Assembly: GCA_016987375.1 (NCBI GenBank)
Contig: PJRA01000274.1
Coordinates: 824,070 to 838,550, forward strand
Length of the DNA: 14,481 nucleotides
Reading direction: 5' to 3'
Origin: Brachionus koreanus
Lineage: Eukaryota > Rotifera > Eurotatoria > Ploima > Brachionidae
Both the position numbers and the translations under genes were made by a program. Every line of letters starts with the position of its first letter. Within the stretch, counting starts at the first letter, position 1. Positions 1 to 9,152 of the stretch are shown piece by piece. The notes below the pieces were generated by a model. That model saw only the letters and a list, made by a program, of their open reading frames with translations. It searched no databases and was not told the DNA's origin.

Positions 1-27
1 TTAACTAAATTAATAAAAAATAATAAT

Positions 28-876
28 TTATTGACTAACATTCCAAGGCATTGCTTTTTTCTTTCGTCCTGGTCTTTGTTTACAACCAATTACCGAATCT
101 AAATACTTTTCTGGAACTTGAATTTACTTTTTTGACAACAACGCCACAATAATATGTTGACACATGTAGTCTTTGAGGTAATCTATACTTGGACAAGACG
201 AAAACTTCCAATTTTGTTCATCCAATTTCACCAACGAACTGAATTGTTATTCCAAAAGAATGTATTGAGGTCTAAATTAGAAACAAACTCACATTCATCA
301 ATACAATCACCATCACATTCTAAATTATCTAATTATTGCTTTAAATCAACCAACTTGTCTAATGTTAACAAATAGATGTCACATGCTTTATTATATTTTA
401 GAAAAGATTTTTTTCTGTACATATGCAAGTGCATCGAACCAGTAAGCATATTTAATGATCGGTTTATCTTCGCACTTTTTGATAGTAACTTGATCTGTTG
501 ACCATCGATTTAGAATAAATTTTGCTTGTTCAAGAAAATGAGAAAAGGGTATTCTATCCCTGAAAGTATGAACTTTTTTTATCGATTGATTTGTACCTTC
601 TAATGCATTATTTGTGCTTGGATATCCTGGAGCATGACCTTCAAACCAACCAAAATTCGTTGACTTGATCCATTCTTAATCACAATATTCTAAAAATTCT
701 TTGTAATCTATTAGTTGATAAAACAACACTTCATTTTTCTTCTGTTTGCAATCCCGAAACAGCTTTAATTGGCTCCAAAAATTGCTGAAAATCAATTTCA
801 ACGTCAATCATTTTTTGAAAATCAAACAGTATTTGTTTAGCTTTTTTTAGTAAAGTAATGTTTGATTTATAATTTC
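28..876 (-). pseudogene. Decayed SWIM-domain MULE-type transposase remnant
   Basis: Read on the minus strand, this segment keeps the C-terminal half of a Mutator-like (MULE) transposase or SWIM zinc-finger protein, but no single frame stays open. The best block, about 672-394, holds the family hallmarks GWFEGHAPGYPSTNNALEG and, further on, TFRDRIPFSHFL and NRWS. A second block, about 390-232, reads as an acidic linker. A third, about 230-127, has a SWIM-like CP...YLKDYMCQH motif whose expected first cysteine is serine. A basic tail, GCKQRPGRKKK, ends at a stop at 30-28. In-frame stops lie at 678-676, 335-333 and 126-124. Frame changes are needed near 750, 395 and 232. The 876-740 stretch is open in another frame and may be more N-terminal sequence. 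The DDE catalytic core and FLYWCH region are not recognisable, and no terminal inverted repeats were seen. Such proteins mediate DNA cut-and-paste transposition; this copy should be inactive. Confidence 0.8.
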
Positions 877-2605
877 AATACTGCTAAGAAAAATTATGAT
901 GAATAATACAAGTTATTCAAAATTAGCATTTTTTTTAAAGTAATTTTAGTTAAAAAATAATAAGTCGCCTTTTTTGATTCCTATTTTGGTCTCGAACATA
1001 TATGAATTATTTCTAGTATGGTTTGCCTAATTAATCTATAGATTAATTGTCTTTCAAAGTCATCTGATATCTCTCATTTTTATACAATGCTGCCGTTTTA
1101 GATCTTTGCTCTCGTTTTTTTTTTCAGATATGTTAGAGAAGATATAATAATTGAATATCTTACTTTAAGCATTTTTTGAAGAGGGATAAAATAATATTAA
1201 AGAGATTTTAATAATATATTTTAAAAGAAGGATGCTTTGATTTTAGTTAGGAAAAAAAATTAGTTCAGCCAATGGTGTAGTGCAAAATCTCTGCATAATG
1301 CACTACAGACAAATATGTCCAAATTTAAATTATACTTTATTTGCAAAATTTTCCTAGAGTTTTACTATGAATAGTTATTCAACTATGAATGTTGCACCAT
1401 GTTTCATTTTTAGATCTTACTTTTGATCTTTGAAATTGAAAAAAATCTCACTTTTCGAATTTAAGAACTCGATGAAATTAATTTTTCTTTTCCTTAATTC
1501 TTCATTTTATTCAAGTTGTTGTTTTCAATAATAAAATTAGGTGATGATATGCTTTTTGAACGATTTTCAGTTAGAAAAATCGACTGTTAAAGTCTCAGTA
1601 ATCGTTAAAATGAACTATTATTAAACGGTGAATATAAATTTGGAATGATAAGATTATCAAAAAAGACAATTTTATGGCTAAAATCACTTTGCAAAGCAAG
1701 ATTCCGTCAAAAAAAAAAATTCAGCAGAAAGTCGAGTTTTCATCGTTTGTATCAATGTATTTAGACAATGAGGCCAAATTCATAAATAAAGATTAAATTG
1801 TTATCCAGTACTAAAATAAATTGATGAAATAATTCAAATAATTTCAAAATATCAAAACATAAAAAATTTTGTTTTTAATTGCAAAAAGGCTATTTTACAA
1901 ATTTTCGTGTTTTAGCTGTTTTAAAAGCTATAAAATTTCAGAATTAAGTCTCTGATTTAATGTTAAAAAAAGAATACATTTTATTAAAAACTTTTTTTTT
2001 GATCAAAATAAAAAGTTTTTTTGTATAAAATTGGAAATGTTTTACTTAAATATATTTTTGCTAAATTTATTCAAATAACTTGGTAAATAAGGGTTTTAAA
2101 TTAATCTTAAGTGCTTTTTTTATAATTATTTTAATTTTAACTGAAATTGTAAAGTTTTGCCATAATAGGGGGTTACTAATTTTGCTCAATTTTAAGGTGA
2201 GGGAACTGAAGTATGCCCAAATCTTCTATTCAAAAAAATTTGAGAGACTGATGTAGTTCAATAAAAAGTTTATCTACTCTAGAAAAAAAAGGGTTAGATT
2301 TATAGACTTTTCTTTATGCTCCGAATTTCAAGGGCTCTAAAGAAAAAAATTAAATTATATTTAAAAATTTGAGATCGTTTTTTCTATCAGAAAATAACTA
2401 AAATTATTTTTTTATTTATTTCTTATTTTATATTATAATTTTTTATTTTATTTGAATTTTAATTACTACAACCAGCTAATAATTTCAATTTTATTGCGAC
2501 AATATAATCGCTACACCAACAGTAGTTTGCAATCGTTTCATTTTAAAGTATATTAAAATGAAGTGAATATAATATGTATTAATAATAGATGGACTATTAT
2601 AAGAG
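877..2605. other. Long A+T-rich stretch without a supportable gene
   Basis: I see no convincing coding exon here on either strand. The composition is dominated by A and T runs. Weak open fragments exist, including a 40-codon ATG-to-stop frame on the plus strand at 1674-1796 and short minus-strand fragments at about 1020-1130 that might be further transposase debris. None resembles a family I know. A slightly more G+C-rich patch at about 2160-2345 is closed by stops in the frames I read. The only clear structure is the hairpin at 1276-1307. Confidence 0.6.
1276..1307. repeat. Perfect 9-bp inverted repeat (hairpin)
   Basis: TGTAGTGCA at 1276-1284 is followed after a 14-nt spacer by its exact reverse complement TGCACTACA at 1299-1307. 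The arms carry four G/C pairs, which stands out in this A+T-rich background. No coding frame crosses it convincingly. Its role is unknown; it could be a transposon terminus remnant, a small RNA hairpin or chance. Confidence 0.6.
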
Positions 2606-2611
2606 TTTATT
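2606..2611 (-). terminator. Putative poly(A) signal AATAAA of the I78 inhibitor gene
   Basis: An AATAAA hexamer on the minus strand lies about 70 nt past the stop codon of the inhibitor gene. The position is reasonable for 3' end formation, but the hexamer arises easily by chance in this composition. Confidence 0.4.
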
Positions 2612-2680
2612 AGAAAAAAAAATAAAAAATAAGCATAGAATAAGGCGTGAATCTTAAATTCAACCGAAGCTTTAAACTCA

Positions 2681-2953
2681 TTATCCAAAATGAACGCTGG
2701 TGCAAACATCATTTTTGTCAAGGTTAACATTTAAACGCTCTTCTCTATAATCCATTGTCATCATAGTGTTAGGTCTTAAGATTCGATAATCTTCAAGACC
2801 TTCCAAATCGGCATAGCTAAATGTCTACACAAAAATTTATATTAGTATCTTAAAATTTTAGGAAAAAACTTTTACATCTTCGCCTTGCTTTCCTTGCTCT
2901 ATGAATTTTTTTCCAACAAGCTTTTTTGACCATTCTTGAACTAATTCACTCAT
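2681..2953 (-). CDS. Peptidase inhibitor I78 family protein (73 aa, two exons)
   Basis: The exons are 2953-2876 and 2824-2681. They are separated by a 51-nt GT...AG intron in phase 0, and the protein has 73 residues. The N-terminal part has EWSKKLVGKKF (residues 7-17). The C-terminal core RILRPNTMMTMDYREERLNV (residues 40-59) matches the I78 signature, in which a R-x-x-R/K-P-G-x-x-x-T-x-D-x-R-x-x-R-L-N-V stretch is followed by a D-containing strand and a terminal G. Here the protein ends in VHFG. I78 members are small serine-protease (elastase/trypsin-type) inhibitors, known best from bacteria and fungi such as the AFLEI type. There is no signal peptide, as in the fungal forms, so the product is probably cytosolic. 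The cysteines of the secreted bacterial type are not conserved; a single Cys lies near the end. The invariant-looking proline-glycine is PN here. The intron and A+T-rich codons show it is native to this genome and not bacterial contamination. Confidence 0.8.
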
Positions 2954-3444
2954 TTTTTTTTTAATTTTCAACTTCTTTCAATTAAAACAAAAAAAAACAT
3001 TTATCAAATATATTTCGTATTTATTCCAATTGCCGCGTTTACCAACCTTAAATTTATTTCAAAGATAAAAAACTTTTGATAATAAAATTTTATTAAATAT
3101 TTGATGAAAATAGAGCGTCTTATTTATTATGCAAATTTCCCTAGAAATTAATCATTTGTAAAACAAAAATTTATTATTATAATAATTCTAAAAAAAATTT
3201 GAAACCAATTTTTAATAATTTGATATTTTATAAAATTAAATGAAAACATAAATACTTTATATATTAGATAAATTTTTAAACAAATTTAATTAAATTCAAT
3301 TTTAATTTTTAATAAAAATAAACATCTTAAATTTTAATTTTAACTTTTGTAGTATTCAATTAAAACCAAAAAACTTAAGCTTGATTTTTTTTTCTTCAAT
3401 AAATCTGAATTAATTAAAATTAAAGAACTCATAAATTTTTATTA

Positions 3445-3545
3445 CCTTCTGTTTTTATCTTTAAGGTTTGACTTGGTTGATAATCTTTTTGATTATCGTT
3501 ACAGAAGATTCATAACAAGGAATAATCCCGGCTTAAGCCCTTAAA
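3445..3545 (-). other. Possible untranslated first exon or small RNA
   Basis: On the minus strand this G+C-richer island ends in ACAGAAG followed by GTAATA at 3444, a good splice donor. It could be a 5' untranslated exon of the I78 gene, spliced to an acceptor just upstream of the ATG at 2953. It contains a four-codon upstream frame (ATG AAT CTT CTG TAA). A non-coding RNA is the alternative. The left boundary is a guess. Confidence 0.25.
3479..3497. repeat. 7-bp perfect inverted repeat with T5 loop
   Basis: GATAATC (3479-3485), five T, then GATTATC (3491-3497) forms a perfect small stem-loop between the two divergent genes. The palindrome GGCTTAAGCC follows at 3530-3539. The function is unknown. 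Confidence 0.45.
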
Positions 3546-3816
3546 CTTAATTTTAAATTCATCCTAATACTTGTCGTCAAAATTTATTTAAAATTCTCTT
3601 GCAAAATATTATTACCATTTTCCTTATTTAAAGTGATCTTTCAAAATATATTAAAATAAAAAACAAGCATAATTTGAGTTTTAATTTTGAAAAATTATCT
3701 TAGCGGTAAAGATGTTCAGGTTAAAATTCCAATTCAAATCATAAGATTTTTATTTTAAGAATAATTCTTAGAATTTTAGATAAAAAAGAAATATAGCTTT
3801 TCATTCCATTTTTGAA

Positions 3817-6800
3817 ATGAGCATTGCTAACGATTCAGCTAATATTGGCATCCAAGTAATTCAAAAAGTTTGTTTTCTAGTATATCATTTTCATTTTTAT
3901 AGAATGACAACCAAAGATCACAATTTCAAAAGGAAAAAGATTCGGATAGATCACAAAAATATTTTGAAAATTCTGAATGTGATATATTCCAAAGTAAAAA
4001 TTCTTGATAAAATTTTGTTCTAAACAAAATTAAAAAAAATAATTTAGCAAATATACAAGAAAATCTTGATGATGAATTAGTCAAAGAAGCTCTAAATAAA
4101 GTACATTTTATTTGATTAATTTCGTATTTATTTAAATTCATGTAATAACTAAAGGGTCTTGATCTCAGAGAATATTCCAAAGAAATCAATCATGATTTGA
4201 ATAAATTGGAAAAAGAATCAATAAAAGACTGTGCATATTATTTGAAAAATAAAAAAAAAATCTAATTTTTGATTTAACTTAAAGATTTCAAAGAAGCGGG
4301 TAACATAGTTAAACTTCATGATCAAATTAAGTCTTGTGACCAAATATTGGAGGTTTGTTTTGTTATTTTAAATTGCTTGATTTCAATTTTGTTCATTAGA
4401 CTATTGAATCGATGCTTAATGGATTTCAAAAAAATTTAAGTGCGATAAGTAATGAAATTCAAACGCTGCAGCATCAGAGTGTAACAATGAATATAAAGTT
4501 CAAAAATCGTCAATCAATTAGAGGCGAACTAACCCAATTTATTGATGAAATGGTTGTTCCAGAAAACATGATTAGGTAAAAGACAAGAATGAAATTTTTA
4601 TATTTAAAATTTTGAAAAATTTCAGAACCATATTGGACGGTCAACTAACAGATAGATCGTTTTTAGAATACTTGCATGAACTAAATCATAAAATAGAATT
4701 TCTTTATGAAAAACCTCCGCACGACATAAAATGTTTCAATGATATTCATGAGATTTTATATAAACTTAAGACAAAAGCTATCTACAGAATTAGAGAATTT
4801 ATATTACAAAAAATTGGTCAATTTCGCAAGCCATTACAAAATTATCAAATCACTCAGGATATATTGATAAAAAATAGATTTTTTTTTGAATTCTTAACAT
4901 TACATGATCGAACTATATCAAGAGAATGTCTTGATGAATACGTCAATACAATGTCTAAAGTTTATTTTTCATATTTCAAAGAATATTCAGCCAAACTAGC
5001 CAAACTTCAAGTAAATTAAATTTTTTCTTTATCTGCTTTGAAATTTGGTTTTATCATAATATAATTTATGATTTATCAACATTTTGACAAATTTTTCGTG
5101 AATTTTTTAAAGTTTTGAAATTTTATAAAAATAACGTCAACATAATTTAGAAAAAAATGGTCATTTTCAGTAATAGAATAAAATAAAGCTTAAGTTTTTT
5201 TAAGCTTAAAATTCTAAAAATAAATATGTTATTTGTTTTTAAATAGATCTTATCTAAATTTTTGATTTATAAATTTTAATCTTAAAGTATTCTTTTTATT
5301 TTATTTACAAAATTTGCTTCCTCTTTATTTTTTTTTAAAAAGAAAATCATCCAATTTTATTTCAAATCAATTTGAGAAATAATTTTTATTTCAAATTTAC
5401 TTTAGTTCTGTCTATTTTATTTAATTTATTTAAATTAACAAGTAAATTAAGCTTTATTTTGAAAATTGAGTCTAATAAATTTTATGTTCCTACTAGAGGA
5501 AGTCTAAGATGTTCGCATAGGTAGCTAAGAAAAATTTTTTTTTCAAAATATTTATCATAAATTAGATTATAGGATTTTCTTAAATTATTTTAAAATTTAT
5601 CACCTCAAATTTTACCAAGTTAATTATTAAAAATGCTTTAATTGAATTTTCATTTGTGTTTTATCTAAAGCTTGAAGAAATAGCTGAGAAAGATGATTTA
5701 TTAGGATCTGATGATAAACCAAAAACAAGCCTTTTTTCATCCAAACCAACGCTAAGAAATCGCAGCACTGTTTTTACTTTGGGCAAAAGATATACAACTA
5801 TTGAAAACGAAATCGAATCTACGATCATCATTCCACATGCATCTCAAAAATCTGATCAAAAAGTAAAATTAAAAAAAATCTATTTTTGCATTTAAGAATA
5901 AACCAAAATTAAGTATTTGATGGAAAATATATTCCGGAGTGAACAATATGCTTTGTTGGACAATGCAAGTAATGAATTGATGTTTTTGTCTGATTTTTTC
6001 ATGGCTAAAGACAATTCCTGCATTGAATTATTCGCATCAGTTTTCGAAATAACTTTCAATTTATTGCTAGTATTTTTTTTAAACAAATTTAAAAAAAAAA
6101 TTTTTAAAAACTTTAATAGAAAAATTCAGAGCGTCAAATAAAATCCACTCATGATGCAATCGCAATATTTCTCTGCATAAACATAATCCAGCGATACGAA
6201 ATTTTGGCAAAAAAGCGTCAATGTTTTCCAATTTTAGGGTATTTTTAAATTAATGTCATTAAGATAAAAAAAATTCAAATTGTTTAGATATTTCGAAAAT
6301 TTGCTTGAAATTTTGTGGAAACGCTTTGACATAATAATGCAAATGCATTCGAGCAGTGTTGCTTTGGTAGATCCTCATAGGCTTCAAAATTTGGATGTCA
6401 GGCCTCATTTTGTAGGCTATAAAATAAACTATTGACTAAGATTAACTAAATTGTGATTTATTTAGATCACAAGACGATATGCCGAGTTTTTGACTAGTCT
6501 GTTGACCATAAATGAAAATTTTCAGAATCCAAAACTAAACGCAAATCTAAGTCAACTTCAAATCGAAATTCAAAATTTTATCCTTAAACTTGCATCAGAA
6601 TTTTCTCAGCGAAAGGACCAATTAATATGTTTGATAAATAACTATGATCTAATGCTTACAGTTATCTCAGAACGAATTAAAGAAGAAAATAGAGAAGCTC
6701 AAACACTCAGAGATTTACTTACCAATCGAACTAACGATTATGTTGAGGAAGTCTTAATGCCTTATTTTGGAAATTTGATAATATTTGTTAAAGAATGTGA

Positions 6801-7217
6801 GATTTTTATTGAAAAAGATAATTTTAATTCACTGAAATCTTATGAAAGTAAATTAAAAAATTAGTCTTTTATTTTGTTTCAACGATTGTCTTCTTTTTTA
6901 AGACCATGTAAATCCTTTGATAAAAAATTTTAGTAATGAATGGAAAAAGTACTTAGAATTGATCAATCAAGAAATAATGAGATCATTTACTAATTTCAAA
7001 AATGGCCAAGCTATCCTTCAAGTGCGAATTTTTTTTATTAAATTAAATTTTTTAATTTTTTTTTAAAAAGGCTACTTTAACTCAATTAATTCAATACTAC
7101 CATAGATTTAACAAAATTCTTTCTCACAATTGTTTCAAGCATTTAAGCGGACGCAATGAAATGCTGAGCATCCATCATCTAATGGTTGAAATTAAAAAGC
7201 ACAAGCCAACATTTTAA
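3817..7217 (+). CDS. VPS52: VPS52, subunit of the GARP/EARP tethering complex
   Basis: Fourteen exons give about 708 aa (human 723): 3817-3855, 3903-3993, 4048-4100, 4155-4230, 4285-4352, 4400-4575, 4626-5010, 5671-5862, 5914-6069, 6120-6238, 6288-6411, 6466-6847, 6903-7021 and 7071-7217. Conserved landmarks run in order. They are ENLDDELVKEALNKGLDLREYSK at about 49-70, the coiled-coil stretch through IQTLQHQSVTMNIKFKNRQ, REFILQKIGQFRKPLQNYQI, EEIAEKDDLLG, FRSEQYALLDN, VRPHFITRRYAEF (near 494), LINNYDLML and the C-terminal IHHLMVEIKKHKPTF. VPS52 joins VPS51, VPS53 and VPS54 (or VPS50) to tether endosome-derived vesicles at the trans-Golgi or recycling endosomes. All introns are 47-55 nt except 5011-5670, which is 660 nt. 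Exon 1 could instead end at 3867, adding four residues, because both donors keep frame. The first 45 or so residues are poorly conserved, so the start is the least certain point. Confidence 0.96.
5011..5670 (+). other. Outsized 660-nt intron 7 of VPS52
   Basis: The intron starts GTAAAT and ends CTAAAG. The protein continues without loss across it (KLAKLQ joined to LEEIAEKDD, as in the family), so no hidden coding exon is needed. Its length is more than ten times that of the other VPS52 introns. It holds a paired AAGCTTAA (5186-5193) / TTAAGCTT (5200-5207) inverted repeat. The right copy lies inside the palindrome TTTAAGCTTAAA. No open frame of note is present on either strand. Confidence 0.85.
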
Positions 7218-7429
7218 TTAAATATCTCGTTTTATTTATTTTTATTTTTTTGTATTTTAAACGGTTAAATAAGTATTTGTTTAAAAAAAATTAAATTAAT
7301 TTTATATTAGTAAAATAATTAGTCATTAGAAAGCAAAGTTTTTCAATTATAAATTAAAACGGTCCTAAAATTCCGTTAAATTTTATTTTAACCATTTTAA
7401 GTGGAAAATTTTTATTTTAATTTCAAGAA

Positions 7430-9054
7430 ATGGTGTGTAAAAAAGTATTTTTTATTATTTTGTTTTCGGTGGCTTTTGAATATAAATTATGCAGCATGCA
7501 TGTTGGAATTTTTCATAACTTTTCCAAGCTTAATTGTTCAGATTATAACATAAGTGAATGCAATTTTTGTGGCCCAGGAAATTTTTACAACAAGAGTAAT
7601 TCAAAGCTGTATATAGCTCAATAAAAATGATACCAAATTATTTTTATATCTTTAATCAATTGAAATATAAAACGATTTTTTTTATTCAAAGTAAAAATGT
7701 TTAGATTTTGAAAAAATGTTTAAGATTCAGAAGCATGTAAATGCTGTGAAACGGAATTAAAATGTTCTCCGTGTAGCCTTTGTTTAGAAGGATATTACAA
7801 TAATGAATTCAATCAAACAGAATGCAAACCATGTTCTCCTGGATATTTTTCTGAGTAAATTATAAAAAATTTTTAAACTATTTTTTTTAATTTTTTTTAG
7901 CAAAATCGGGTCGATTGTTTGCTTAAAATGTGACAAAGGATCATATTCGAATAAAAGCGCAAGTCAGCAATGCGAATTGTGTCCCAAAGGCTCATTTAGC
8001 AATATAGAAGGATCTAAAAATTGTACTAACTGCTCATTAGGAAATTATCAAAATCAAATTGGCCAATACAAATGTGAAGAATGTGGAATGGGAAAATTTT
8101 GCAACCATAGTGGATGTGACTTTTGCTACGAATGTGAACCAGGATTCTATGCAAATACAAGTGTAAATAAAAACTGCCAAGCATGTCCAATCGGGACATA
8201 CCAAAACAAATACGGCTCTATTTCATGTTTGGACTGCCCTGCAGGATTTGAATCATTGTAGTTTAGTTTCAACAAAAAAATAAATTTTTCAAATTTTTTT
8301 TTTTAAGAAAGATAGAATCAACTAACTGTAGTGGATGCAGGATTGGCTTTTTTAAAGACAAAGAAAGCTCAGATCTTTGTCAGGAATGTTTAGAAGGTAT
8401 TTTTCTTAATAAACTTTTATCTTGCGCAGAAAATTTTTTTTTAATTCAGGTAGCTATTCGGATACAATGAATTCAACTAATTGCACTCTATGTCCTGTTG
8501 GATATTACCAAAATCAAAAAGGATCAAATACTTGTATTGAATGCTTTGAAGGTTCATATTGTTCAAAAGAAGGGTGTACAATTTGTGAACCTTGTGATGC
8601 AGGATACGAAAGTCTAACAGAAGGCTCCAAACAATGCTCCGAATGTCTTCCTGGTTTTCATAAAGAAAAAAAGAGTTATGAAAGATGTGTTGAATGTGAA
8701 ATTGGATCATATAGTGTGTTTGCAGGTGCAAAATATTGCTCAATTTGCCCAGCAGGCTACTACTGTCCTTGCACAAGCTGTGCACCAAAACCGTGTCCAA
8801 AAGGATCGATTTGCCCAATGGGTAGCACCGAATATATAATATGTTCATCGCCTTTTTCATATGTAAGCAACATCTCTGATACATCATGCAGCAAATCTGT
8901 TTTTTTTTATATTTTAATTTTTGGATCGATTGTTATTTTTGTAGTTATATTTTTTTTTGGAATCTATAAATATCAAAAACGAAAGAATAGAGATAAAAAT
9001 GCTACACAAAAACTTTTATCTGACATAAGAGATCCACTTTACTTTGGCTATTAA
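7430..9054 (+). CDS. Cysteine-rich GCC2/GCC3 (ephrin-receptor-like) repeat membrane protein
   Basis: The exons are 7430-7595, 7725-7854, 7901-8257, 8308-8396 and 8450-9054, giving 448 aa. Residues 1-22 form a hydrophobic signal peptide (KKVFFIILFSVAF core). The ectodomain, to about 396, is built from roughly nine tandem modules of the pattern C-x2-C-x2-G-x-Y/F-x7-11-C-x2-C. Examples are CPKGSFSNIEGSKNC and CPVGYYQNQKGSNTC, as in the Ephrin_rec_like (GCC2/GCC3) family, with TNFR/EGF-like disulfide spacing. Many N-x-S/T sites predict glycosylation. One transmembrane helix (about 397-420) is followed by a basic stop-transfer KYQKRKNR and a short tail ending DPLYFGY. No kinase or death domain follows, so this is not an Eph or TNF receptor. 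The ligand and role are unknown. The first intron (129 nt) is the least certain junction; the others are 46-53 nt. The gene starts 212 bp after VPS52 and converges on PDCD7. Confidence 0.85.
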
Positions 9055-9128
9055 TTAAAATATTATTATTTTTTTAATTTTTTAGTAAAATAATTAGATA
9101 AATTAAACTCTATTTGGTATTTTAATTA

Positions 9129-9134
9129 AATAAA
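9129..9134 (+). terminator. Putative poly(A) signal AATAAA of the cysteine-rich gene
   Basis: The first AATAAA hexamer past the stop at 9054 lies about 75 nt downstream and only about 20 nt before the 3' end of the opposing PDCD7 coding region. Cleavage after it would make the two convergent transcripts overlap. Confidence 0.4.
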
Positions 9135-9152
9135 TTAAAAAATATTTCATTC

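Larger units (their letters stand above)
2954..3816. other. Divergent intergenic region between the I78 gene and VPS52
   Basis: The two flanking genes point away from each other, so this 863-bp region must hold both promoters. No coding exon is visible and no clear core promoter motif can be picked out from the A+T-rich background. A more G+C-rich island at about 3445-3545 contains a 7-bp hairpin (3479-3497) and the palindrome GGCTTAAGCC (3530-3539). Confidence 0.6.

Noticed and set aside
154..375. Plus-strand open frame of 73 codons
   Set aside because: It lies antisense to the transposase remnant, whose minus-strand reading has clear family motifs; the plus-strand product has none.
2491..2730. 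Minus-strand 79-codon open frame overlapping the inhibitor gene
   Set aside because: It is a shifted frame of the I78 gene's second exon and its 3' UTR; the conserved residues are in the other frame.
4231..4284. Possible U12-type intron in VPS52 because of GTGCAT donor and TTTAAC near the acceptor
   Set aside because: The donor does not match GTATCC or ATATCC and the branch-like sequence is only partial; a U2-type intron with a weak donor is simpler.
5656..5670. GTG start codon for a separate short gene before the EEIAEKDD block
   Set aside because: The bases are the end of the long intron; the protein downstream continues VPS52 in the expected order.
8477..8887. Minus-strand 136-codon open frame
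   Set aside because: It is the antisense of exon 5 of the cysteine-rich protein, produced by the regular codon pattern there; the product has no recognisable feature.
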